DNA from: Pseudoroseomonas cervicalis
GTDB taxonomy: Bacteria; Pseudomonadota; Alphaproteobacteria; Acetobacterales; Acetobacteraceae
Assembly: GCF_030818485.1 (NCBI RefSeq)
Contig: NZ_JAUTAJ010000004.1
Location: 2,761,501-2,825,500, forward strand
Reading direction: 5' to 3'
Length of the DNA stretch: 64,000 bases
Below the pieces are notes generated by a model. It saw only the letters and a list, made by a program, of their open reading frames with translations. It had not been told where the DNA came from and searched no databases. Position numbers and translations under genes: made by a program. This document shows, in pieces, positions 45,853 through 54,630 of the stretch. How positions within the stretch are numbered: position 1 is the stretch's first letter; every line of letters begins with the position of its first letter.

Positions 45853-46341
45853 ATGTCCCGCCGCCGCCCCATCCCGCCCGCCCTGTCGCTGCTGGCAGCG
45901 CTGCCGCTCGCCCTGGCGCTGGGCGGCGACGCCACGGCGCAGAGCCGCGTCGGCGAGGTCAGCACGACCTTCCGCCTGGTCGGCCCCAACGACAAGGTGG
46001 TGGTCGAGCGCTATGACGACCCGCGCGTGCCGAATGTCTCCTGCTATGTCTCGCGCGCCGACACTGGCGGGCTGTCCGGCTGGGTCGGGCTGGCCGAGGA
46101 TCCGTCGCGCTTCAGCATCGCCTGCCGCGCCACCGGCGTGGTGACGCTGCCGCAGGGGCTGCCGCAGACGGAATCGGTGTTCCGGCAATCCTCCTCGGCG
46201 CTGTTCAAGTCGCTGACGGTGACGCGCATGCATGACCGCGAGAAGAACGTGCTGGTCTATCTCGTCACCAGCACCAAGATCGTCGACGGCTCGCCCTTCA
46301 ACAGCGTCACCGCCGTGCCGCTGGAGGCGCCGCCACGCTGA
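45853..46341 (+). CDS. creA: CreA-family periplasmic protein
   Basis: A 162-residue protein with a signal peptide (ALSLLAALPLALALGGDATAQ, cleaved after TAQ or ATA) and the CreA domain VSTTFRLVGPNDKVVVERYDDPRV, CYVSRADTGGLSGWVGLAEDP, SVFRQSSSALFKSLTVTRMHD and VYLVTSTKIVDGSPFNSVTAVPL. The function of CreA is unknown. GGAG before the ATG at 45853. Its 3' end overlaps the convergent O-antigen ligase-like gene by 35 bp. Confidence 0.92.
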   Translation: MSRRRPIPPALSLLAALPLALALGGDATAQSRVGEVSTTFRLVGPNDKVVVERYDDPRVPNVSCYVSRADTGGLSGWVGLAEDPSRFSIACRATGVVTLPQGLPQTESVFRQSSSALFKSLTVTRMHDREKNVLVYLVTSTKIVDGSPFNSVTAVPLEAPPR

Positions 46342-47752
46342 GCGCCCCGCCGCCGGCGACATAGCCGAGCCGCCGCCAGCCCGGGCGCGCGGCTTCGCGC
46401 GGCGGCGCCTGCTGCAGCGCCACCAGCACCATCAGCCAGAAGATCATCGGCAGGTCGGGGTTCAGCAGCGCGCTCTCGCTCTGGTTCAGGATCACCAGGA
46501 CCCCCGCCAGCATCAACGTCCACATGGCGTGGCGGCGGGGCCCGCGCGCCAGCGCCACCAGCGCCCAGAGCAGCGTCACCGCCGCCAGCAGCATGACCAG
46601 CACGGCGCCGGCCCAGCCCAGCTGCAGCAGCACCTCCAGATAGCCGCTATGGGCGCTGGGCACCGCCCATTGCACCCGCTCCTGGATCGCCAGCACGCCG
46701 GGGGAATCGGCGATCCAGAAGGCGGCATAGCCGATGCCCAGCAGCGGCCGCTGGTTGATCGAGTTCCACACCTCCTCCCAGATGAAGGTGCGGCCGGTGA
46801 GCGAGGCATCCTTGCCGATCAGCTCGAACAGCCCCTCGGTGCCGAGCGCGCCGAACAGCAGCAGCCCGGCGCTGCCGCCCACCACCAGGCCGAGCAGGAT
46901 GGAGGCCGCCCAGGCGCCGCCGCGGTCGAGCCAGAGGAAGGCGACGGTGGCGCCGGCGCAGAGCAGCGTCAGCAGCAGCGAGGTGGTGGAGCGCGCCAGC
47001 ACCAGCATCACCAGCAGCACCAGCAGGATGGCGCCGTCGCTCCAGCGCAGCCTGCCGCGTTCCAGCACCACATAGGACAGCGCCAGCGCGCCGCAGAGCA
47101 GCGCCATGCCGAAGACGTTCTTCTGCGGGAAGACGCCGCGCACCGCATTGGCGTAGTCGCCGGTGTCGAAGCCGATGGAGGGGCGCAGCACCGCCTCGGC
47201 CAGGCTGAACACCACCAGCACCAGGGTGACGCCCACCGTGATGCGCATGAAGCGCACGATGCCGGGGCCGGCGATGGTGGACAGCACGAACAGCAGCAGC
47301 ACCACCACGCTGACCGAGCGGCGCAGCGTGTGCCCCGGCGATTGCGACCAGAGGGTGGAGGCGGCGATCATCGCCACGATCAGCAGGAAGGGCCAGAGCC
47401 GCAGGGCGAGGCCCAGCGCCCGCCGCGCATGCAGCAGCACGGCCAGCCCGCCGCCGGCCAGCAGCATCAGCTGCATCAGCGTGTTCAGCGGGTCGCTGGC
47501 GCCGAGCTGCTCGGCCTCCGGCGCGCCGCCGCTCAGCTGGAACTTGGCGCCGCTGTAGAGCACCACGCCGATGGCGGCGAGCGCCAGCTGCAGCGGCATC
47601 AGCCAGGCCGGCAGGCGGAAGGCGGCGGGCGGCGGCGCCAGGGCCGGCCGCGCGGGCCCGGCCCCCTCCAGCCGCAGCGCGGCGGGCGCCGCCGCACCGG
47701 ACGACGTCCAGTGCGGCGCGAAGCCGCCGGGGCGGCGCGCCGCGCCCGGCAT
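46307..47752 (-). CDS. O-antigen ligase/polymerase family (Wzy-C) protein
   Basis: A 481-residue membrane protein with about 10-12 helices. Wzy_C region with AVRGVFPQKNVFGMALLCGALAL, a large periplasmic loop (LTGRTFIWEEVWNSINQRPLLGIGYAAFW) and SAHSGYLEVLLQLG is typical of O-antigen ligases and EPS polymerases. In an EPS locus it is most likely the Wzy polymerase. The ATG at 47752 overlaps the stop of the glycosyltransferase gene (TGATG). A Pro/Ala N-terminal cytoplasmic tail of about 50 residues precedes the first helix. Confidence 0.85.
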   Translation of the reverse strand: MPGAARRPGGFAPHWTSSGAAAPAALRLEGAGPARPALAPPPAAFRLPAWLMPLQLALAAIGVVLYSGAKFQLSGGAPEAEQLGASDPLNTLMQLMLLAGGGLAVLLHARRALGLALRLWPFLLIVAMIAASTLWSQSPGHTLRRSVSVVVLLLFVLSTIAGPGIVRFMRITVGVTLVLVVFSLAEAVLRPSIGFDTGDYANAVRGVFPQKNVFGMALLCGALALSYVVLERGRLRWSDGAILLVLLVMLVLARSTTSLLLTLLCAGATVAFLWLDRGGAWAASILLGLVVGGSAGLLLFGALGTEGLFELIGKDASLTGRTFIWEEVWNSINQRPLLGIGYAAFWIADSPGVLAIQERVQWAVPSAHSGYLEVLLQLGWAGAVLVMLLAAVTLLWALVALARGPRRHAMWTLMLAGVLVILNQSESALLNPDLPMIFWLMVLVALQQAPPREAARPGWRRLGYVAGGGALSVAAPPAARR

Positions 47753-49266
47753 CAGAACACGTTCCGCCCCGCCAGCCCGACCACCACGGTGCGCACCATG
47801 ATGCGGATGTCGAGCCAGAGCGACCAATGGGTGATGTAGTAGAGGTCCATCTCGATCGATTTGCGCGCATTCTCCGGCGAGCGCAGCGCGTAGCTGCGCA
47901 TGCCGTTCGCCTGCGCCCAGCCGGTCAGCCCCGGCTTGATGCGGTGCCGCGCGGCGTATTGCCGCACCATCTCCGAGAAGCGCTCCTGCCCCACCAGCAT
48001 GTTGGCGACATAGGGGCGGGGACCCACGATCGACATCTCGCCGCGCAGCACGTTGATCAGCTGCGGCAGCTCGTCGATCGACAGCCGGCGCAATAGGCCG
48101 CCCACCCGCGTGATGCGCGGGTCGTTGCGGCTCTGCGTGCCGACCGAGCCGTCATCGGTCGGGTCCATCAGCATGGTGCGGAATTTGTAGATGGCGAAGG
48201 GCTTCTGGCCGAGGCCGGGGCGCCACTGCTTGAAGAAGATCGGGCCCGGGCTGTCGAGCCGGATGGCGATGGCGGCGGCGATCATGATCGGGCTCAGCAG
48301 CAGCAGCGCGACGCTGGCGATGACGTAATCCTCGATCACCTTGACCACGCCCTGGGTGCCCTTGAAGGGCCGCACCATCACCTGCAGCGCGCGCAGCCGG
48401 CCGAGCGGGGCGATGCGCGCATAGTTCGGCGGCACGCCCTCCGGGTCGAAGGGGATGACGACATCGGCGGCGATCCACTCGACCTGGTGCATCAGCCGGA
48501 ACAGCTCCTGCGCGCGGCTCCAGGGCAGGGCCAGCACGATCAGGTCGATGGTGTTGTCCTGCGCGAAGGCCGAGAGCGCCGGCAGCCCGCCCAGCACCGC
48601 ATGGCCATCGAGCGCGGCCGGCGCGGCCCCGTCATGGCCAACATCGCCATCGCTGCTGTCGGCGAAGACACCGACCAGCTCGTATTCCGCCGCCTTGTCG
48701 GGCGCGGTCAGCTCGGCCAGCACGCGGGCGCCGGTCGGGTTGGCGCCGACCACCACCACCTTGCGGCAGAGCAGGCGGCGCCGCTCCACCCAATAGACCA
48801 TCAGCCGGTGCCATTGCCGGCTGAGCAGCAGCAGCAGGAATTGCAGCGCGTGCCATTCCAGGAACCAGGGCTGGTTCAGCGGCAGCTGGCCGGGCAGGCA
48901 GGCCTGCAGCGCGATCAGCCCGACCGCCCAGCCCACCGCCAGCCCCGCCAGGATATGGCCGAGCTGGCCCCAGAAGCCCTGGTAATGCTCCACCCGATAG
49001 GCGGAGATGCGCTCCATCACCGAGAGATAGGCCCAGACCTGGGCGGCGGCGATGACCAGCGCCTGCTGCCAGGCCAGCGGCGAGGCATCGCTGCCCGGCA
49101 GCAGGCCGAAAAAGGCCGCCGGCAGCAGCAGCATCGCCACGTCGAACCATTTGACGACGCGGTTGATCAGCCCATGCGTCCAGCGGACCGTGGCGAGCGA
49201 CTGGCCGAGGGCGGCGAGCCCGCCACGGGCGGCGGCGGCGGAGGGGGCGGGTTCGGGCTGCGTCAC
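47752..49266 (-). CDS. Polyisoprenyl-phosphate hexose-1-phosphate transferase (EPS initiation)
   Basis: A 504-residue WcaJ/ExoY/GumD-family enzyme that loads the first sugar phosphate on undecaprenyl phosphate. N-terminal helices (about 40-140), a Rossmann-like domain (RKVVVVGANPTGARVLAEL), then the catalytic bacterial sugar transferase domain with KQWRPGLGQKPFAIYKFRTM, LSIDELPQLINVLRGEM, GPRP and KPGLTGWAQ. The sugar is commonly glucose in this group but not provable. GTG at 49266 is taken as start; the longer open frame is low-complexity. It lies between export and polymerase genes. Confidence 0.93.
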   Translation of the reverse strand: MTQPEPAPSAAAARGGLAALGQSLATVRWTHGLINRVVKWFDVAMLLLPAAFFGLLPGSDASPLAWQQALVIAAAQVWAYLSVMERISAYRVEHYQGFWGQLGHILAGLAVGWAVGLIALQACLPGQLPLNQPWFLEWHALQFLLLLLSRQWHRLMVYWVERRRLLCRKVVVVGANPTGARVLAELTAPDKAAEYELVGVFADSSDGDVGHDGAAPAALDGHAVLGGLPALSAFAQDNTIDLIVLALPWSRAQELFRLMHQVEWIAADVVIPFDPEGVPPNYARIAPLGRLRALQVMVRPFKGTQGVVKVIEDYVIASVALLLLSPIMIAAAIAIRLDSPGPIFFKQWRPGLGQKPFAIYKFRTMLMDPTDDGSVGTQSRNDPRITRVGGLLRRLSIDELPQLINVLRGEMSIVGPRPYVANMLVGQERFSEMVRQYAARHRIKPGLTGWAQANGMRSYALRSPENARKSIEMDLYYITHWSLWLDIRIMVRTVVVGLAGRNVF

Positions 49267-49411
49267 GGAGCGGCTTCCCAGAGCGGAACGTGGCGGGGAG
49301 AGGATGGGGCCGCGCGCCCGAAGGGCAAGGCGGCGGGCGGCGGCGCGGAGGGAAGGCCGGGCGCGGTCCGGCGCGGCGGGCAGCGGTGGCCTGGCATGAG
49401 CGCCCTCCCCC

Positions 49412-50137
49412 TCACGGCACGCCGGTGGTGCCGCGGTTGATGGTGTAGCTGAAGGAGCGGTTGAACGGCACCAGCCGGTTGACGAACTGGTCGATCCACA
49501 GATTGACCTCGCCGATACGGCTGCGCGGCACATAGACGATGTCGCCCGGATAGAGCGGCACATCGGCGGCGCCCGCGGCGCTGCCCTCGATGAAGCCGCG
49601 CACATCGATGGTGCGCAGCATCGGCCGGTCGCCCGGGCCGCGGCGGATCAGCACCACCTGGCCCATGCGCGCATCCGGGTCGAAGCCGCCGGCCTGCAGC
49701 ACCGCCTCCAGCACGCCGCGCCGCCCGGGCAGCGGATAGGCGCCGGCCCGCTGCACCGCGCCGCCCACCAGCACGGTGGAGGCGCCGGCCTCCTCCAGCC
49801 CCAGCGTCACCACCGGCTGGGTCAGGATGCGGCGGGAGGCCTGCTCGACCGCCGCCTCGGCCTGCGTCACGCTCATGCCGGAGAGGGCCAGCCGGCCGGC
49901 GGCGCGCAGCGCCACCTGGCCATCGGGCGCCACCAGCACCGTCTCGTTCATCTCCGGCGTCAGCAGGAACTGCACGCGCAGCCGGTCGCCGGCGCCGATG
50001 CGGTATTCGGGGGCGGTCTCGGTCCAGGGGGCGAAGCCCTCCGGCGCGCGCTCCACCGGGTCCAGCGCCTGGCCGGTGCCGCAGCCGGCCAGCGCCAGCG
50101 ACAGCAGGGACAGCAGCAGGGCGGCGGGCAGGCGCAT
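49412..50137 (-). CDS. Polysaccharide export outer-membrane lipoprotein (Wza/GumB-like)
   Basis: A 241-residue protein with lipoprotein signal LLSLALAGCGTGQ (lipobox LAGC, Cys near 19). PES domain YRIGAGDRLRVQF (about 46-58), then two SLBB repeats (APDGQVALRAAGRLALSGMS; STVLVGGAVQRAGAYPLPGRRG). It forms the outer-membrane export channel or its periplasmic part for EPS. Shorter than Wza (about 380), like GumB. ATG at 50137. It starts 13 nt after the chain-length gene. Confidence 0.92.
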   Translation of the reverse strand: MRLPAALLLSLLSLALAGCGTGQALDPVERAPEGFAPWTETAPEYRIGAGDRLRVQFLLTPEMNETVLVAPDGQVALRAAGRLALSGMSVTQAEAAVEQASRRILTQPVVTLGLEEAGASTVLVGGAVQRAGAYPLPGRRGVLEAVLQAGGFDPDARMGQVVLIRRGPGDRPMLRTIDVRGFIEGSAAGAADVPLYPGDIVYVPRSRIGEVNLWIDQFVNRLVPFNRSFSYTINRGTTGVP

Positions 50138-50150
50138 CGCGGGCGTATCC

Positions 50151-52508
50151 TCAGGCGAACAGGCGGGTCAGGGCGCGCGGCAGCAGCCGCCGCTGCCCGG
50201 TGAAGGCGAAGCCGAGCAGCGCGCCGCCCGAGCCGAGCACGGTGTCGCGCACCGCGCGCGCCTCGGCGCCGCGGCTGCGCTCGCCGCGCACCACCAGCAG
50301 ATTGGCGTCGACCATGGCGGAGAGCCGGCGCATCGCATAGCTGCCGCCCTCATCCGGGCCGATCAGCACCACGGTGCCGAAGGCCTCGCGCAGCCGGTCG
50401 AGCAGGGTCTGCGTCTCCTCCCGGCTGGCGCGCGGATTGGTCAGGTCGGACTCCACCGCCTCATAGGAGATCCAGAGATTGGGGATCACCGTGCTGAACA
50501 CCAGCACATGGCCGGGGATGCGCTCGACCTCGAGCGGCTGCGAGCCCAGCGCCGCCAGATGCGCCCTGCCATCCGATTGCAGGTCGATCAGCGCCACATC
50601 GGCCACGCCGCGCCGGGCCAGCGCCACGGCCAGCGCCCGGCCCAGCTCGTCCCGCCCATCGCCGGCATCGGTCGCCACCAGCTGCACCAGGCGCGGGCGG
50701 CGGCCATTGACCCGCGCATCGCCCAGCAGCGCCACCAGATCCTCGACGGGCGGCATCGGCTTCAGGTCGCGCGAGGCCGGCACCAGGCTGCCGAAGCTGG
50801 CCAGCGCCGGCAGGCGCAGCCCGCGCTCGGCCTCGTCCGGCGTCGCCAGCACGCGGCGGGTCAGCGTCAGCAGCAGGCCGAGCCCGCCGGCGAAGGCGAA
50901 GCCGCCGGCGATGCCGCCGGCGGCCAGCAGCTTGCGCAGGCTGCGCCCGTCCAGCGGCGCCGCGGGGGGCTGCACCACCACCACGCCGGGGCGGCCCTGG
51001 CGGCGCGCCTCCTCGCCGATGCGGGTGCCGGCCTCGCGGGTGATCAGCTGGCGGTTCACCGCCTCCAGCCCCTCGCGCTCGCGCCCCAAGGCGCGCAGCC
51101 GCTGCTCGGCGGAGAGCAGGGCGGTGCCGCGCTGCTCGGCCTCCTGCCGCTGGCGCTGCAGCTCGGCCAGCTGACGCTCCAGCGCCTCGCCCTCCAGCCG
51201 CAGGGCGACGACGCGCTGGCTCAGCATCTCGACATTCGGGTTGCGCACCTCGCGCGTGGTCGAGAAGGTGGTGCGCGCATTCTCCCGCATGGCGCCGCGC
51301 AGGGCGGCGATGCGCTGGTCCAGCTCGCGCAGCCCGGGATATTCGGCGGTGTACTGCCCCGCCATGCGCTCCCGCTCCTGCAGCAGCCGGGCGAGCTGGC
51401 CGCGCGAATCATCGCCCGGCACCAGGTTGGTGGCCTCGCTGGAGGCGAAGACGCGGCCGGGCTGGGCGGCCAGCGCCGCCTCGGCCGCGCTGCGCTGCGC
51501 CTCGACATTGGCCTGCTGCTCGCGCAGCGCGTTCTCGCGCCGCGCCAGCTCCTCGCGGCGCGAGGCGGCGAGGGTGATGTCCTGGGCGATGTCGAGCACG
51601 CCATTCTCCGCCTGCACCTGGCGGATCTGCGCCTCCAGCGCGCGGATGCGCTGGCCGTAGCGCTCCAGCTCGGCATTCAGCAGGCGCGCGCTCTCATCGG
51701 CATACATCTGGTCGCGCCGGTCGAGATAGGCGCCGACCACCGCCTGCAGCCCGCGCAGCGCGCGCTCGCGGTCGGGCAGGGTCAGGCTGACGCGCATGAT
51801 GGTGCTGGCGGTGTCGGCCTCGGTCTTCAGCGCGCGCCACAGCGCCTCGATGGCCTTGGCGCCGGTCAGCTCCGCATCGGTGAAGATGCCGCCCGGCCCG
51901 GCGCGGCGCAGCGCCTCCTCCAGCACGGCGGTGCTGCGCAGGATCTCGATCTCGGCGCGCGTCACCTTCAGCATCTCGACGGCGACGACATTGGGGCCGA
52001 AGCCGGTGACGTCGGTGGCGCCCGCGGCCTCGCGGGTGGTCTGCGCCAGCAGCACGCTTTCGGCGGTGTAGCGGGTGGGGGCCAGCAGGGCGCCGGCGAA
52101 GCCCAGCGCCACCGGCAGCAGGAAGGCCAGGGCCAGCAGCTTCCAGCGCAGCCGCAGCGTCACCAGCAGGTCGGCGATGTGGAAACCGCCCACCGGCGGC
52201 GCGCCGAAGGGCTCGGGCGGGGCCAGCATCGGCGCCGGCGCGGCGGCCAGGGCGGCGCCCTGCGGCCGGGCTTCCGGCCCCGGCGGCGGCGCACCCGGCG
52301 GCACCTTCTCCCAGGCGGCGCTCTCCTCGGCCTCGGGCGGCGGCGGATCCCCGGGCGGCGGCGCCGGCCCATCCTGCGGCGCATCCGCCTGCGGCGCATG
52401 CTCCGGCGCGGCCGCCTCCGCGGGGCCGGCGCCGTCTCCCTCCGTCCCGGCCGGGCTGGGGTCCTGCGGCGGCCTGTCCTGCCCGTCCCGCTCCGGCCCG
52501 CCGCTCAT
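50151..52508 (-). CDS. Wzc/GumC-like chain-length determinant without functional kinase motif
   Basis: A 785-residue inner-membrane co-polymerase. Pro/Ala-rich cytoplasmic start (1-110), Wzz domain with helix near 120-145, a long periplasmic coiled coil (about 240-520), and a second helix at LLAAGGIAGGFAFAGGLGLLL (about 545-565). The C-terminal BY-kinase-like domain has VQLVATDAGDGRDELGRALAV where a Walker A (GKS) should be, and lacks the Tyr cluster, so it is probably a pseudokinase/ATPase. It controls EPS length and export with the Wza-like protein. Transcribed divergently from the glycosyltransferase arm. Confidence 0.9.
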   Translation of the reverse strand: MSGGPERDGQDRPPQDPSPAGTEGDGAGPAEAAAPEHAPQADAPQDGPAPPPGDPPPPEAEESAAWEKVPPGAPPPGPEARPQGAALAAAPAPMLAPPEPFGAPPVGGFHIADLLVTLRLRWKLLALAFLLPVALGFAGALLAPTRYTAESVLLAQTTREAAGATDVTGFGPNVVAVEMLKVTRAEIEILRSTAVLEEALRRAGPGGIFTDAELTGAKAIEALWRALKTEADTASTIMRVSLTLPDRERALRGLQAVVGAYLDRRDQMYADESARLLNAELERYGQRIRALEAQIRQVQAENGVLDIAQDITLAASRREELARRENALREQQANVEAQRSAAEAALAAQPGRVFASSEATNLVPGDDSRGQLARLLQERERMAGQYTAEYPGLRELDQRIAALRGAMRENARTTFSTTREVRNPNVEMLSQRVVALRLEGEALERQLAELQRQRQEAEQRGTALLSAEQRLRALGREREGLEAVNRQLITREAGTRIGEEARRQGRPGVVVVQPPAAPLDGRSLRKLLAAGGIAGGFAFAGGLGLLLTLTRRVLATPDEAERGLRLPALASFGSLVPASRDLKPMPPVEDLVALLGDARVNGRRPRLVQLVATDAGDGRDELGRALAVALARRGVADVALIDLQSDGRAHLAALGSQPLEVERIPGHVLVFSTVIPNLWISYEAVESDLTNPRASREETQTLLDRLREAFGTVVLIGPDEGGSYAMRRLSAMVDANLLVVRGERSRGAEARAVRDTVLGSGGALLGFAFTGQRRLLPRALTRLFA

Positions 52509-52742
52509 GCGCGCGCCCCCCGCGCCGGACCGGCCGGCCAGAGGTTCCGAGACAGGGTCGCCAGGCGGAGCAGCGTCAATTCCTCCACGGACCGCAGAGA
52601 GGCAGCGACCCGGCCGGCAATTCTGCCGCGAAGGTCATGCTTCCGCACGAACACCGCCAGTTTAGGATGATCCGGCTGCGAAGTGGTAGCTTTCGGGTCA
52701 CAGCGCCATGCTTTCTCTGCCCTTCCCGCCGGGAACCCCTGC

Positions 52743-53540
52743 ATGACCAATACTTACGCCGATACCGCCCCGCCGCCAGAGGGGCGGCCGCACAGCCAGA
52801 GACTGCTCGGCCTGCGCTTCGATTCGCTGGATCTGGAGGCGGTGCTGGCCCTGATCGCGGCGCGCGACCCGGCTTCGCCCTTCGCCTATGTCGTCACCCC
52901 CAATGCCGACCATCTGCTGCGGCATGAGCGCGCCGGTGCGGCGCTGCGCGCGGTGTATGAGGGCGCCTGGCTGTCGGTCTGCGACAGCCGCGTGCTGCGG
53001 CTGCTGGCGGCGCGGCGCGGCATCCATCTGCAGCTCGCCCCCGGCTCCGATTTGACCGAGGCGCTGTTCGCCCGCGGCCTGGCCGGGCCGGACACGCCGG
53101 TCACCATCATCGGCGGCAGCGCCGCGGTGGCGGAGGCGCTGCGGCAGCGCTTCGGCCTGCGGCGCCTGGCGCACCACAACCCGCCCATGGGCTTCATCGA
53201 CGACCCGGCCGCCGTCGCCGCCTGCGTCGATGTCGTGCTGGCGCATCCGGCGCGCTTTGTCCTGCTCTGCGTCGGCTCGCCGCGGCAGGAGATGCTGGCG
53301 GCGCGCATCGCCGAGAGCGGGCGGGCCACCGGCATCGGGCTCTGCGTCGGCGCGGCGCTGGAATTCACCACGGGGGCCAAGAAGCGCGCGCCGCTCTGGA
53401 TGCAGCGGGCGCATCTGGAATGGCTGCACCGGCTGGGCAGCGAGCCGCGCAGGCTGTGGCGCCGCTACATCCTGGAAGCGCCGCGCCTGCTCTGGCTGAT
53501 GCGCCGGGTGGAGCGGCCGCGCGGCGCACCGCCTGGCTGA
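52743..53540 (+). CDS. WecG/TagA/CpsF family glycosyltransferase
   Basis: A 265-residue GT26 enzyme. YVVTPNADHLLRHERA has the family TPNADHL motif, followed by GSDLTEALF, IIGGS, the NPPMGF segment and CVGSPRQEMLAARI, with KRAPLWMQRAHLEWLHRLGSEP at the C-terminus, which acts as membrane-association region. It adds a sugar (ManNAc, ManNAcA or hexuronic type) to a polyprenol-linked intermediate. Start at 52743 is weakly supported: no clear Shine-Dalgarno, but it matches the domain edge. First gene of the plus-strand EPS arm; 234 bp divergent region upstream. Confidence 0.9.
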   Translation: MTNTYADTAPPPEGRPHSQRLLGLRFDSLDLEAVLALIAARDPASPFAYVVTPNADHLLRHERAGAALRAVYEGAWLSVCDSRVLRLLAARRGIHLQLAPGSDLTEALFARGLAGPDTPVTIIGGSAAVAEALRQRFGLRRLAHHNPPMGFIDDPAAVAACVDVVLAHPARFVLLCVGSPRQEMLAARIAESGRATGIGLCVGAALEFTTGAKKRAPLWMQRAHLEWLHRLGSEPRRLWRRYILEAPRLLWLMRRVERPRGAPPG

Positions 53541-53694
53541 CGCTGCGGCGCCGCCGCCACACCCCCCCGCTGCGACGCGCCGGGCCGGGCGGCGCGTTCT
53601 TGCAGCGGGGCGGGGCCTGGGGGAAGATCGTTCCGCCCAGGCGACACCAGCCTGCCCCGGCCGAATTCTCCCCGTGCCCCGTGCAGGATCCGCC

Positions 53695-54630
53695 ATGCCG
53701 CGCACCGCCATCGTCATCTGCACCTACAACCGCCCGCTGCCGCTGAAGCGCGCCGTGGAAAGCGCCCGCGCCCAGGCCCTGCCGCCGGGCTACGAGGCCG
53801 AGGTGCTGGTGGTGGACAATTCGCCCGACAGCAATGCCCGCGACGCCGTCGCTTCGATGGCGGAGGGGCCGGGCCTGCCGCTGCGCTATCTCGGCCTGCC
53901 GCAGCCCGGCGTCTCCCAGGCGCGCAATGCCGGCGTCGCCGCGACCAGCGGCGAGACGCTGATCTTCCTCGATGACGACCAGTGGTTCGACCCGGGCTGC
54001 GTCGCCGCCCTGCTCGCCACCGCCGAGGCGAGCGGCGCCGACATGGTGTTCGGCCCCGTCCTGCCGGATTTCCCCGGCGGCGCGCCGGATTGGGACCCGA
54101 CCGGCCACCATTACCGCCGGCTGGTGCACTGGCCGACCGGCACCACCATGCCGCTGAACCACAGCAACCCGGCCGGCGGCCGCTGGATCGCCACCGGCAA
54201 TCTGCTGCTGCGCCGCGCCACCTGCCTGGCCGAGCCGGTGCCCTTCGACCCCTCGCTCGGCATCTGCGGCGGCGAGGATTACGACCTCTTCGTGCGGCTG
54301 CACGGCCAGGGCCGCCGCATGGTCTGGTGCGCCGAGGCGGTGGCGCATGAGGAGGTGCCGGCGGGGCGCACGCGGCTCGGCTATTTCCGCCGCCGCAGCT
54401 TCCATGCCGGCAAGCTCTACGGGATGGTCACCCTGCGCTACAGCGCCTGCCGCCCCTGCACCGCGCTGAACCTGACGGCGCGCGCCATCGCGCAATGCGG
54501 CGTGGCCGCGGCGCGCTGGGCGGGCGCGGTGCTGACGCGCGAGAAGCGCGCCGAGCGCCATTCGGTGAAGCTGGCCGAGGTGGCCGGCAAGCTGGTCTGG
54601 TGGAGCCTGTCCCGCCGGAGCCCCTGGTGA
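53695..54630 (+). CDS. Glycosyltransferase family 2
   Basis: A 311-residue GT-A enzyme. IVICTYNRPLPLKRAV at the N-terminus, VLVVDNSPDS, then LIFLDDDQWF (the DxD metal site, about 92-94) and GICGGEDYDLFVRLHGQG for acceptor/catalytic contacts. It belongs to the EPS assembly line; sugar specificity is unpredictable. The ATG at 53695 is preferred over a GTG at 53674. The next gene's GTG overlaps its stop by 4 nt. A weak C-terminal hydrophobic helix is present (about 245-275). Confidence 0.9.
   Translation: MPRTAIVICTYNRPLPLKRAVESARAQALPPGYEAEVLVVDNSPDSNARDAVASMAEGPGLPLRYLGLPQPGVSQARNAGVAATSGETLIFLDDDQWFDPGCVAALLATAEASGADMVFGPVLPDFPGGAPDWDPTGHHYRRLVHWPTGTTMPLNHSNPAGGRWIATGNLLLRRATCLAEPVPFDPSLGICGGEDYDLFVRLHGQGRRMVWCAEAVAHEEVPAGRTRLGYFRRRSFHAGKLYGMVTLRYSACRPCTALNLTARAIAQCGVAAARWAGAVLTREKRAERHSVKLAEVAGKLVWWSLSRRSPW

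Noticed and set aside
49776..52670. Plus-strand open frame of 964 codons opposite the Wzc/Wza-like genes
   Set aside because: No domain text, repetitive Gln/Ala/Gly composition; the true genes lie on the minus strand.
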